From NCBI RefSeq assembly GCF_048544455.1, contig NC_133531.1:65820099-65884098 (forward strand): a DNA stretch of 64,000 nucleotides, given 5' to 3'. This document shows, piece by piece, positions 22,358 to 33,064 of the stretch (positions are counted from its first letter, which is position 1; the number at the start of each line of letters is the position of its first letter). The DNA comes from Silene latifolia (taxonomy: Eukaryota > Streptophyta > Magnoliopsida > Caryophyllales > Caryophyllaceae). Both the position numbers and the translations under genes were made by a program. The notes beneath the pieces were generated by a model. The model worked only from the letters and a program-made list of their open reading frames with translations. It was not told where the DNA came from and made no database searches.

Positions 22358-23654
22358 TTAAATAATTACGGTGATTTGATTATAAATTTACTAAACAGTT
22401 ATTTTGATAAAAATTATAAAATGTAAATAATTATGTTCATTGTGAAAAATGCTTTCAATTGAGTATAATTTTCATTATATTTATTGAAATATTTATTTTG
22501 ATATGTATAGATGATTAATGTGAGTGTCTCATAATTTTTTACATTTACGTAAAAAAACATTTTGAGAAATTTATAAAACTTACACTATTAAATCCATTAA
22601 GAAAAAATTATTTGGAAGAGTCATTATATATATTAAAAACACAACTTTAAAAGAACTATTAAGAGATAAGTTTTTATAGTGTGGGAATGAAAAAAAATAT
22701 ATTGGATAAATTGAATACATATGAGATTTTGATAAGTTTCAATAGTGTGATAACGAGTATGTGTACGAGTGTGTATGTACATAGTGATCGCGAGTGCATT
22801 TGAATAATCAAAACAAAAGTAACGATTATTAAGTAATATAGTATTATAAACGACACGAAAAAGTAGAAAACGCGTTACATTTTTCTTTAATATCTTTAAT
22901 TAAATATGTATAAGTCCAATATAAAATATTGCTTATGACTAACCAAATACTCCGTATTACTTTATGTTAAATATTTTATATGTTATCTTTTAAATACTTT
23001 GAAGTTCAACATCAAAAAATAATATTTGAGAAAGTTCAACCTATTATATTTACAGGTAAACTCTTAAGCATCATTATATATAGGTTTTTAAAAAAAAAAA
23101 CAAAAAGTGCAAATTTCTCATAGAGATGCATGTTTGACACATATCACATGCAAGACACAATCAAACATTTGAATAAGTTGAGTTTGAACCCTATATGTTT
23201 GATAGATAAATATCATATATTATACATAAAAAATTAAAAATTACATAAAATTATATTCACGTCATTTTGAACAAATATTAATTAATTTGAAACATAAAGT
23301 ATCGTGAAATGATATAATTTGAGAACTTATTGTTGATTGTTGTATTATTCGAATAAATTTTATTTTGATTAATATGATATTTCACCAGCCACAAATTTAT
23401 TTATAAAGCGTTGATCATGCATAATTAATTATCACTTATTTATTTTAATTAAAATTGTTATGTATTTTATTTTAAAACAATGGAGTTAAACTTAAAAAAA
23501 AAAAAAATTGAGAAAAAATTATTTATAAGAGAAAATATTGAAGGTCGTATATGAATTATATTATTTTTCTTCAATTATAATCATAAATTTTTAAAATAGG
23601 CCGCGTGAAGCGCGTGATACTACCTTTTATATACATATAAAACTGGGTTGAAAC
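22358..23654. other. AT-rich DNA without recognisable genes
   Basis: Long A/T runs, no convincing ORF. Near 23598-23625 GGCCGCGTGAAGCGCG followed by TGATACTACC resembles a + strand Helitron 3' end but lacks a clean CTAG. Confidence 0.4.
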
Positions 23655-23752
23655 GCTATGGATGCGCCATGAGTCATATAACGCCTTAATGACAATTACA
23701 GCTAATTATTTAATATCAACATAATAAATGTTGTATAAATCTCAGCAAAATA
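23655..23752 (+). repeat. Direct repeat, right copy
   Basis: Partner of 21975-22085; shares GGATGCGCCATG, ATTACAGCTAA and AACATAATAAATG. Confidence 0.6.
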
Positions 23753-24006
23753 CTCCTCCCATCCAAACCAAAGATAACACTTACCTTATTCAGACCATCC
23801 AAACCAAACTACCCATTCCTTTTTTAGTAAAAAACATTACTAAAGACCCCTCATACATCCTTATTATTTACATACAATGCCATCATTCTTGTGACCCTCT
23901 TTTAATTAGGGACTTGCTATTTCCAACACATAAAGTTACTCAATCCTACACTTTTTTCCATCTTATTCCGAATCTACCCCTCCCATTGTTACACACAAAA
24001 AAACCT

Positions 24007-24046
<40 letters not shown>

Positions 24047-24160
24047 GAGACAATGTAACAGCCACCCTTTAGCCAAGCCACCAGCCGCCGACAACGACGA
24101 TGAGAGTAAGGGTTCAGTTCGCCAGCTGTGGACATAGCCCACCTGCAAGCCCAGCCGATC
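23753..24160 (+). other. Possible host DNA: GA-microsatellite leader interrupted by R
   Basis: C/T-rich low-complexity DNA, then (GA)n at about 24009-24043 and GC-rich DNA with ATG at 24100 (MRVRVQFASCG). GA repeats just upstream of a start codon are common in plant 5' untranslated regions. The LTR of R begins at 24161 (or 24127), ending any coding frame. No homologue recognised. Confidence 0.3.
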
Positions 24161-24760
24161 TGTGGACATACAACGGTCTTTTAAAACCCACGCTCGGCGG
24201 CGTAAAAATGCTTTCGACTGGATCGTTTAAGATCGGTCGGTTTCGTCTCGGTAAGGGTCTCGAAACGATTAGAGATGTTCGGAGTCACCACCAAGCATTT
24301 ATGGGATGCCTGGAACCCGTTCGAAATCCACTTTATACCTCGGTCAAATCGAAGCACAAAGCAGCATTTGACATAGGTACTAAAGATAAAGAAATCGTCC
24401 CTCTTTAGCATCCTATCTCTAGAATGACTCTCGTACGCCCTGAATAAGGTCGTTCACTATCCAAAGTTTGTGAGTAAGAGGTGAAGGTACGTATTGGGAA
24501 GCCCTTTAATCAGACACCCTATCCCGCCGGCGTTAGCGGCCTCTACTGATCGATCTTGGTTGGTTGAATGCAAAAGTTGATAAAACGGTTTAAATGCATG
24601 AATGCGCATCCAATACTTTAAACCTAACATGTGAGAGCTTTCTAAGTCGGTTTATTTAATCCAAGTTCAAGTATAAGATGTCGAGTTGGATTAACGATTG
24701 ATTTGCATGCAAGATGGAAATTAAACATCCATTTACCGTATTAGGTTTAGGGTGCATAAC

Positions 24761-26032
24761 TGAAGGATAATTAGATCTATATACTTAACATACTCATATA
24801 TGTTTTATTTTAATTTGTCATAAAATTAATGAGTGATCTTATGCATGCAAACTAATAAACAATATAAAGAAGAAACCATCATCTTACATTGTGATTTTCG
24901 GATTTATGGGCACAAGTGAGTTCACCTACTCACTTGTTCTTAAGCTCTCCAAATGGAAGAACAAGGATTCAAGTATAGAATCCCTCCCAAAAGCATATAC
25001 CCAAGGAAATCTCTTAATAACTAATATTATTTAGATCTAGTAATAATATTAGTTTTACTATAAAATTGACACAAATAAATTGCATTTTACTCTTGAAAAT
25101 CTCGGTCAAGAGGGAGTATATGTGAGTTTATTTCTCTAGAATTATCATAAATTGTAGAGAGTTTTTATTGCATTTTCTTACTCTAGAAAATTAGATGGGA
25201 AGAATGAATAATAATGTGAAAGAGAAAAGCTCTTCTCTCTTTCTTGTGGGTGGCCGAAAAAAGAGCATTGGGTAGTATGCCCAATGCCTTTTGTTTTTGT
25301 TCTTCTCAAAAGCTTAGGCTTACAAGGCTAGTAGGTAGTCTTTGATAATTATGTTTTCCACTAATATGAAAACACAATATTAACCCAACACTCCCTCTAA
25401 TTTCGGCACTTTCATAATAAAATGGATGGTCCATTTTATTTTGTCATTTGTCAATTTTGTCACATGTAACATGTTACATGACATGTCACAATGTAATGTA
25501 TTTTTAACATATTAAAAATCAACATACTCATAAAATATGTCATTTACAAAATTGACTAGTAATTCGTACTTACTCGTGCCAAAATGTTTCCAAATTATAA
25601 ATTACAACATTCTGTATTTATAATAATTTATTCATTCCGTTTCAATTGTTTCTGTAAACAATGATTTCATCTAAGTAATAAAACAATTCGATTACTTAGA
25701 CCGTGTCTCATTTAATCATATTTACAATAAGATACATAAATTATACTCACAAAATCATCCGTCAATTTTAAGCAATTTAATTAACTCGTATCGGTATACG
25801 ATTAATTAAATAATCAATTAAGAGTATTTACCTATAGGTATGACCTAAAGGGATCAACTGATCACCACCGTCGCACGACAGTAATGTCAAACTCTAGTCA
25901 GCCAATCATTACCGATATGTGTGGACCAGTTGACTGTAAAATATTACATCCCACATGTATTCTTAAAATGAGATTTAATAATGATATTTAAATCATGTAA
26001 TCGCACTATTGTTGAGGACACATTTCCCAACA
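24761..26032 (-). mobile_element. Solo copia LTR (1272 bp), same family as 40133-49169
   Basis: Terminal TGAAGGATAATTAG and ACACATTTCCCAACA (+ strand) and much of the interior match the LTRs of the copia element. Flanked by perfect 5-bp duplication ATAAC (24756-24760 and 26033-26037). A single LTR with its duplication marks unequal recombination between two former LTRs. Confidence 0.93.
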
Positions 26033-26187
26033 ATAACATGATCCATTTGTCTTAGTAAGGCATTTTGCAAATATGGTTTTGGATAATTAAATAGTCATCT
26101 GATCCGTCCTTTATCCGGGCTAACCGGAGTCGGGATCGTCCTAGACTAATGCTGGAAAGGAACAGGCCCTGTACCAGACGGCTATAT

Positions 26188-26270
26188 GAGGCGCGAGCCA
26201 GTCGGCGGTGTAAGAGGCCTCCCTCTGGTTCTGAAAATGAGAAATGGAGGGCCTGTTTAGGCGCGGGTTA
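26188..26270. promoter_or_regulatory. GAGGCGCGAGCC motifs in LTR of R
   Basis: GAGGCGCGAGCC at 26188-26199 and the variant TTAGGCGCGGGTTA at 26257-26270. A further variant lies at 27739-27750 and an exact copy at 28275-28286. Confidence 0.6.
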
Positions 26271-26611
26271 GTCCACCGTTTATGTGCCGTGATCTGACCT
26301 TTTAGAAAACGTTATAGAACGTGTTGAAAATGGGTGTTTGAACCCGGTTTGACTTAAAGGGGTCGTTTAGACCGCATTTGTTGATTTGAAGAACTAGACT
26401 CGAATAATCATCATTATTTTGATAATATTCGGTGTCGGGTTCGATTTGACAAACTTGACATGAATAGTTTGAAAATAATTATGGACTAATTGTTTTAAGC
26501 CCATTTTAATGTTATTAGTAGATACTCATCATCGTACCGGGGCTAAAATCCGGCATGGTATGTAGAACCAAGGATGACTTTGTGTTGGTGACTAATATGT
26601 TTGTTTCAAAA

Positions 26612-27489
26612 CTAGTATAGGACCCGTGCTACAGCACGACATTTTTAAGATTTTGTTTATAAAGAGGAAAATACAATAAAATTGTTTTTGGCATAAAATA
26701 TATGGTACTTTTAAGTTAATGTTATAATATACTCCCTCCTATTCACCATTTTGTTCCCTATTTCCTTATTCGGATTATTCAGGTTTTCTTCCCTATTTCC
26801 TTTCTTGGGCTGATTTGTGTGGTCCAAATTAAATTACATGTGGGGTAGTGTGTTTTGTGTGGTCCAAAATTGATTTCTTATTCCTTGTGTAAAAAGGAAA
26901 GGGGAAGAATATAGTGAATAGGAGGGAGTAGTAGATATAATATTAGGAAGGAGGACAAAAATTAAGTTTCTTACCGTAAAAGATAGTTGAAACTAAGTTA
27001 GTCTTGTTTCGAACTATTAATAATAATACTATAATGTTAAATCAATAAGGGGAACAAATTTATGAAATTAAATTAGATGTAAATTATAATTAAAAAAACC
27101 TATTAGCCTTATAAAAAAACGGTCGAAATAATATACTACGCGTTTTAAGAGACGATTTTAAAATTATTAAACTAAAATTTCAGTTTCTATTTCCTATAAG
27201 AAAATTCATCAAAATTGACACATAAACTAATCGATACTCCATATTCATTTTTTTTTTTAAAAAAATGTAAAATCTTATCCTTACCCAATCCATCACCAAA
27301 CCCATTACCCATCCATTCCCCCTTTGTTTTTCATCAAAATGTTGTTTCTATATTCTTAATTAGATAGTGGGCTCAACTCAGAATCTTATTTGTGATGATT
27401 TAAGTACAAAAAGCACAGGCCCATTAAAGTAGGGAGGAGTTGGGCGGGAAACTACTAAGAGATTTTTATTCTCTTAGTAGTAGGGGGGA
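26612..27489 (-). mobile_element. Helitron, non-autonomous (878 bp)
   Basis: On the - strand it starts TCCCCCCTACTACTAAGAG and ends with the hairpin GTGCTGTAGCAC, then GGGTCCTATACTAG, inserted between A and T without target duplication. Both ends fit plant Helitrons. It has no coding capacity. Removing it restores LTR length. Confidence 0.75.
26732..26928. mobile_element. Stowaway-type MITE (197 bp) inside the Helitron
   Basis: Inverted repeats CTCCCTCCTATTCACCAT... / ...ATAGTGAATAGGAGGGAG flanked by TA. Confidence 0.88.
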
Positions 27490-28210
27490 TGTAAAGAAAT
27501 GAAATAAAAGGCTTTAAAATACCTTTTAAATGTCATTAACCAAATATTATCACCGAAACACCGATTTAACCGTCATGGTATGAGGAACCAAGGGTGAAAA
27601 ATGTTTATGGTTAAAACAAATGAAATAAAAAGGGTTCGAAAGTATTTGGAATGGTAAAAACCGATTACAAATATGAAAGTGGATTAAAGGGAAATGACGA
27701 GAACAAACACGGTTGATCTCTGGTCTGAACACCCCATTTAGGCGCGGGTAAACTGGCGACCTAAGGGGCTTCTGCCTCAGACCAAAAATCAGTTTTGGCT
27801 CGTTTATTCCATGTTTTGGTTCATATTATGCACGTTTTAGCATGTTGTAGTCATGAAACAAATAAAAACATAATAAAAGAGGATTTTTACACCCTCATAC
27901 TTACATGTTTGGTTATGGCGAGTGACCGACGTAAGTGTAACAACTCGTTTGATCGGAAAAAACTCGGTTTAAAACCGTTTTGGTAAGTAAAAACAGTGTT
28001 TTAATGTTAGTGATGGTGTCGTGGTCGAAACGGTCGATCAAGTGATTTAATGCACGATGACGGTACCAAACAATGTGTAAGGCTCGTGGTTAAGATCGGT
28101 TGGTCGTAAATACGCGTCGGGTTGTGACTTAAGAAGTCAAGTCGAGAATTTTAAGGGAGAAAAGAGGGGGCGGACACTCGCGTAAGTCTCAAATGGGTGG
28201 CATTTGAGGG

Positions 28211-28219
28211 GTATTTATA
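28211..28219 (-). promoter_or_regulatory. TATA box in LTR of R
   Basis: TATAAATAC on the - strand, with GAGGCGCGAGCC (28275-28286) 56 bp upstream. Confidence 0.6.
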
Positions 28220-28729
28220 GGGAAATGAGTGGTTGTGTGAGTTTTGAGCGACGTGGCCACTTGGGCTGCTCAAAGAGGCGCGAGCCACGTCGCGGTTCTT
28301 CGAGTTGTGTTGTCACTTTCACAACAAACGCAATCATGATTTGTTCTATCCTAGGTTTTGTAGTCACATGTTTGGTACTTGACCAAGATGAATTCGGGAA
28401 AACTTAAGGTAGAAGGTTTGAAATGTTTTGGTTTTGGTGGTTGACTCGGTTTGACTCGTTGTTGGAGTCGGGATTTGAAGTTTTGAGTCGGTTTTTGGTC
28501 CGGTGTCGGTTTTGACTCTAGTTAGTTTCATTGAGATCCCTTCGTCGTGCATTAAACACTCCAGGTATTTTTGAAATGTTTTGAAATATTTTATTTTCAC
28601 AATCGTTTTAAGTTTTCCGACGTAAAGTTGTACACAAACTGTCGATCAAACGCCGCGATTCCAAAACATGTTGTAGTCCGATAATCATCGGGTGTTTGTT
28701 GGAGTCTCCGCAGATAATAAGTATCTACA

Positions 28730-28742
28730 GAGCCCCCACTTT
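28730..28742 (-). other. Polypurine tract of element R
   Basis: AAAGTGGGGGCTC on the - strand directly abuts the LTR end. Confidence 0.85.
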
Positions 28743-28970
28743 GACTGAGGCTTGGACAGGGCGAAAGTCAAAGTAGATCCTTCAGGTCAATCGAAGATTA
28801 CAACCTGGAGACCCAAGCGACGTCGAGGCGGCTCAAAAGGATTCGGGCCAAGGACCTGCCGTCGGGAAGGGTGACGCCAAGGCGACTCGAGGGTACGAGT
28901 CAAAGACCTGCCGTCGAGAATAGTTTAGAGTCTGTCGACTATCCGTGTGGGTCGTTTAAAATCTGTTAGA
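28743..28970 (-). other. Noncoding DNA with a short decayed duplication
   Basis: Two related units of about 55 bp (from near 28819 and 28873) share GACG-C-AGGCG-CTC and GACCTGCCGTCG. No gene. Confidence 0.45.
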
Positions 28971-28980
28971 CTACGTGCAA

Positions 28981-29868
28981 AGGCTCGCCAGCCATAGGAA
29001 GGAGTCATACCTGAGGCATCTTCGGATATATCCTTGCACTTTTGCGGACAAAGGCTCGCTAACTGTGGTAAGGAAATGTAACCGAGGCATCTTTGGGATA
29101 TGTCCTTGAGAGGTTGCGGACAAAGGCTCGCTAGCCAATGGTAAGGAAATGTACCCGAGGCATCTTCGGGATCTGTCCTTGAATGTTGCGGACAAAGGCT
29201 CGCCAGCCATGGTAAGGAAATGTACCCGAGGCATCTTCGGGATCTGTCCTTGAATGTTTGCGGACAAAGGCTCGCCAGCCATGACAAGGAAATGTACCCG
29301 AGGCATCTTCGGGATCTGTCCTTGAAATGGTTGCGGACAAAGGCTCGCCAGCCATGGCAAAGAAATGTACTCGAGACATCTTCGGGATCTGTCCTCGAAT
29401 GTTTGCGGACAAAGGCTCGCCAGCCATGGTAAGGAAATGTACCCGAGGCATCTTCGGGATCTGTCCTTGAATGTTTGCGGACCGAGGATAGCCAGCCATG
29501 ACAAGGAAATGTACCCGAGGCATCTTCGGGATCTGTCCTTGAAATGGTTGCGGATTAAGGCTCGCCAGCCATGGCAAGGAAATGTACCCGAGACATCTTC
29601 GGGACCTGTCCTCGAATGTTTGCGAACAAAGGCTCGCCAGCCATGGTAAGAAAATGTACCCGAGGCATCTTCGGGATCTGCCCTTGAATGTTTGCAGACA
29701 AAGGCTCGCCAGCCATGGTAAGGAAATGTACCCGAGGTATCTTCGAGATCTGCCCTTGAATGTTTGCAGACAAAGGCTCGCCAGCCATGGTATGGAAATG
29801 TACCCGAGGCATCTTCGGGATCTGTCCTCCAATGTTTGCGGACAAAGGCTCGCCAGCCATGAGGCGGT
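28981..29868. repeat. 72-bp tandem array (about 12.3 units)
   Basis: Unit starts (AGGCTCGCCAGCC) at 28981, 29052, 29124, 29196, 29268, 29341, 29413, 29485, 29558, 29630, 29702, 29774 and 29846: period 71-73, mostly 72. The left units are more diverged. Units from 29196 form a three-unit higher-order repeat of 217 bp (29196-29412 and 29413-29629). Because 72 is divisible by 3, long frames stay open on both strands, which explains several overlapping ORFs here. Retand elements are known for an amplified internal tandem repeat. Confidence 0.93.
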
Positions 29869-29934
29869 CGATTAATGGACCATGGAAATAGCCGTGTCAA
29901 GTGGGCTTGTTTTGAAGGTAGCGAACTCGCGGTG

Positions 29935-30590
29935 CCGCTGTGGAAATAGTGACTTTGAATTTTCACTATCACTGTTTTTGAAATGAGGGGGTTCCACGAG
30001 GAAGCCCCCTGGTTGTTATTTAAGGAATAATGAATTGGGAATCTTCACCATTCGTCGTTCTTCTTCGAATTTGGAGTGGCGGTTTCGATCGCCGTTCGTT
30101 TGAATTTTGAAGGAAAATAGCAAATTTTAAGTTTGCTATTACGTTTGAAGTGACGGTTTATGTGTCGTCGTTGACATTTGATGGAAATATTGAATTTGGA
30201 ATCTTCAGTATTGATTGAAGTGACGGTTTATGTGCCGCCGTTGACATTTGATGGAAATAGTGAATTTGGAATCTTCACTATTGATTGAAGTGATGGTTTA
30301 TGTGCCGCCGTTGACATGCGTGGTGAAAATAGTGGAATTCAATTTCCAACTATTATTTTGAGCATGACGGTTTTAATTGCCGTCGCTTAAAATTTGAAGA
30401 AATAGCGGTTTCTGAATTTTCGCTATTATTTCTGAAATTGAAGGAAAATAGTGAATTTGATTTCACTATTATTTTTGAAATTGGCGGTTTTGATCGCCGT
30501 TTGCTTGAAATTTTTAAAAATATCGAATTTAAATTTTCACTATTTGTCTTTTCGTCTTCGAGGAAATGACGATTTTCAATATCATCAACG
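29935..30590. repeat. Hairpin-rich repeat array, 70-bp period
   Basis: Clear units start at 30171, 30241 and 30311 (TTGACATTTGATGGAAATA). Each unit holds two self-complementary modules: AATAGTGAA...TTCACTATT and a GGCGGTTT...CGCCG-type stem. Decayed copies flank them on both sides. Confidence 0.75.
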
Positions 30591-30663
30591 AAAATCCGAA
30601 TTTTGTTATGTGGAAATTGGGCTAAAGCCCAAAATTCGCTGAAAAAGTAAGGGACGCCTGATT

Positions 30664-30675
30664 GAGGCGCGAGCC
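30664..30675 (+). promoter_or_regulatory. GAGGCGCGAGCC upstream of antisense ORF 2
   Basis: Exact copy of the LTR motif, followed by CCTGGCGA and a CCCTTTTTTCTG block shared with the region upstream of antisense ORF 1. The TATA box is weak (GCATAC near 30731). Confidence 0.45.
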
Positions 30676-30833
30676 ACCTGGCGAACCAAAGGGGCTTCCC
30701 TTTTTTCTGTAAAAGACGCGAGTTAAGGCTGCATACCATTCATCATCTCGTCTTCTTCCTCTTTCGACACAAACAAGCCAAAATCGCCATTGTTGGACCT
30801 TCTAGCTTGCTCGAAATCGCGCCATCATCAACA

Positions 30834-31871
30834 ATGTCATCTCAAGGTAAGTATTTCCTCTTGAATCCATTTAAATTTGTTGATCTTTAGCTTGATTGAA
30901 TTAGGGCGAACTTTACCCTAGAAAATCGAATTGGGCGTTTTTGATTGAGCCCATTTCGAGTGAAATTGATGCTTGCATTAGGTTAGAAACCTGTTTAGGA
31001 GCATAGGGGTGCTTTTAGTTTGCATTTTGGTCCCCGTTTCCGCTCCCTATGCTCGAAAAACGCGAGTAAGGTGAGACACCGTCTCATTTCGCAATGCCAA
31101 GTTTATTTGCTTGGGTAGTGGATCCCACTAGGTTGCATTGTAGTTGGGAAAACCCGTATTCGCCATTTATGGACCTTCGTTAGATATTGTGGGCAAAATT
31201 GGATTTTTGCCTTTTGTGACGGTCTTATGTCTGACAAAATAAGCGTCTGTTTGGGCTTGAATTGAGTCAGTTTGCCTTGAAATGGACCTTATTGGTAATT
31301 TAGGTCACCTTGAGGCGTGATAAAGTCACGTTTGCCTTTTAGGGCCGTTCTTGAATTTTTAACCGGTTTGGGCTCAAATTAGCGTATGAATTGCCTTTTT
31401 GAGCCGTGGAAAAATACCCCATTGTGTCGGGAATGTATTTTGGTTTGTTGGCGGACCTTGTGTGGGTCTTGAAATGCCGTTTTTTTTTTACTCGTCTTTT
31501 GCTTGAAAAGAGGGGGAGTCGTTTTTGTGTTTGTGTTCTTTTTTGTGAAATGTTTTGTTTGGTTGGATTTTGGGCGGGATTGCCCTTGTTTTGCATTGCA
31601 GGTTGTTGTTGTTTTAGTTTGGATTTATCCATTTCATGCCGTCGTAATGCCGAAATTTCGGCTGACATTTTTTTTGTTTGTTCTTTTGATCACAGGGTAT
31701 CGTTTAGGACCTATGGGGTCCGTTGTTGAGGTTTTGGAGGAGGAGGATGATCCTGGAGGGGAAGAGACGACCGAGGAGGTTGCCGGATTTGAGGCGGTCG
31801 TGAAGGATGCTTCCGTAGAGGAGGAGAGGCGGCTAATGCGGCCGGCTTGTCCTTTTCATTGTGGCTCATAG
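30834..31871 (+). CDS. Antisense ORF 2 of R: small spliced acidic protein (predicted)
   Basis: Four codons from ATG 30834 end at a canonical donor (G/GTAAGT at 30846/30847). A T-rich 849-bp intron ends at TTGATCACAG (31695), and the second exon continues in frame to TAG 31869-31871. The product would be 62 residues, Glu/Asp-rich in the middle (EEEDD, EETTEE), with Cys-Pro-Phe-His-Cys near the C-terminus. It lies opposite to gag-pol and upstream of antisense ORF 1, where Retand carries its second antisense ORF. No domain recognised. The splice sites are read from sequence; expression is inferred. An unspliced ORF through the intron is possible but starts in T-rich, intron-like sequence. Confidence 0.5.
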
Positions 31872-33059
31872 AAAGGATGTCTGATGATTGGGGGTCAGCA
31901 CCGGGGTGGTGCATCGCATCGCGGTTCTTGGCCTCCTCATCATCCGAAGTCTGCAAGACACTGTCTTCATTTTTGTCGTGGAGCAGGAACGAGGTGTTAC
32001 CGTCGTGGTAACCACCTCTGCTTCTGTTGTTGCTCCTCTGTTCCCTATGTTGCTCCCTTTCTTTTCTGATTGGAAGGGTAGGGATTGCTTAGTTCAGTAG
32101 GTGGCAGATAGCCCCCAGTTCGTTGTCTTAGGCCAGTGTCTGTATGATAAACGGTTGTTTTAGGCCAGTGTCTGTATGATAGATGTCTGTACTGAACCCT
32201 GTTTGTACGGTCAGTTTCTCATATCAAACGCGTGTCGATGTATTTTGTGTGAGGCGGTTTGTATATATGTGTTTTTGGATTGTGGTTTATTTTGTGATTT
32301 TTGGCTTTTTGTGTTGTGTTTCGGAGGAGCGCTGTCGGCTGTTGATTCTCCTTTTTTGCTTCGCACCAGTTCCTGCATCGTTAGTGTAGAAAAACAGGCA
32401 ACAGGTAGCACATATGCAAAAATGCAAACACGTAAAAGCATTTGATTGAAAACCAAAATTAACCCAGATGACTTGAAGTTAAAATTGAAATTTTGAAAAA
32501 TTCCGTGACAAATCATCACGTTCGGAATTCAAAAGGAATTGATTTGAAAATTTGAGCAATTAACTCGTGTCGCGAATTAAATTGCGTCGAAATTATTGAA
32601 ATTGACTCGAAAAATTCAAACTCAAACCGTCACGAAAGAATTTTTTTAAAAAAGGATTTTTACGAGTATATTTGATTTTTGATTTTTGAGGTCAAGACTC
32701 GAATTTGTGAGTGCTTGAATTTTGATGAAAATTGATGTCGTGTTATCAATCTTCGATCTTGATTTTTGATGGAAAATTGCGAAAAAGCGAAAAATTTTCG
32801 GAATTTCGGCTGACATGGAAACGATACATCGCGGATCGGGGCGACTAGCCCTTCCCCCCTTAAAAAAAGAAAGAAAAATCAGTATGTTTAAAGCTGCGTC
32901 ATGGAAACCGTGTCGGATTTCGTAAAACGCGAAAACAAGGAAATGTGAGTGTGAGGAAACACAAAACATCCTGAATCAACCCGAAGAGGCGCGAGCTTCC
33001 CGAGGTGAGGTTTGAGGTGTCAGGAGAAGGCACAAGTTGAAAGAGACAAGTCAACAGCG
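31872..33059. other. Noncoding interior of R
   Basis: No gene seen. A 20-bp direct repeat (AGGCCAGTGTCTGTATGATA at 32130 and 32162) lies just after antisense ORF 2, and GAGGCGCGAGC occurs at 32986-32996, close to where Athila B inserted. Confidence 0.5.
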
Positions 33060-33064
33060 GGAAT

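Larger units (their letters stand above)
24161..28729 (-). repeat. 3' LTR of element R, split by insertions
   Basis: From TGTGGACATA (an earlier TGTGGACATA at 24127 is an alternative start) to AGTATCTACA. Homologous to LTR C, for example around 24400-24550. The total of 4569 bp minus the solo copia LTR with its duplication (1277) and the Helitron (878) gives 2414 bp, against 2404 for C. TATA box on the - strand at 28211-28219. Confidence 0.82.

Noticed and set aside
22674..22856. 60-codon hydrophobic ORF
   Set aside because: In AT-rich DNA, no context or conservation.
23598..23625. + strand Helitron end
   Set aside because: Hairpin is present but the terminal CTAG is not; left as a remark, not a feature.
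24100..24408. 102-codon ORF as a host gene
   Set aside because: All but about 20 codons lie inside the LTR of R; only the first part could be a host exon, and no family is recognised.
28925..29972. Long ORFs (up to 333 codons) on both strands
   Set aside because: They follow the 72-bp tandem repeat, whose length is a multiple of three; no start context or protein family, and frames exist on both strands.
31503..31694. N-terminal extension of antisense ORF 2 (phenylalanine/valine-rich)
   Set aside because: T-rich, ends exactly at a good splice acceptor; better read as intron.
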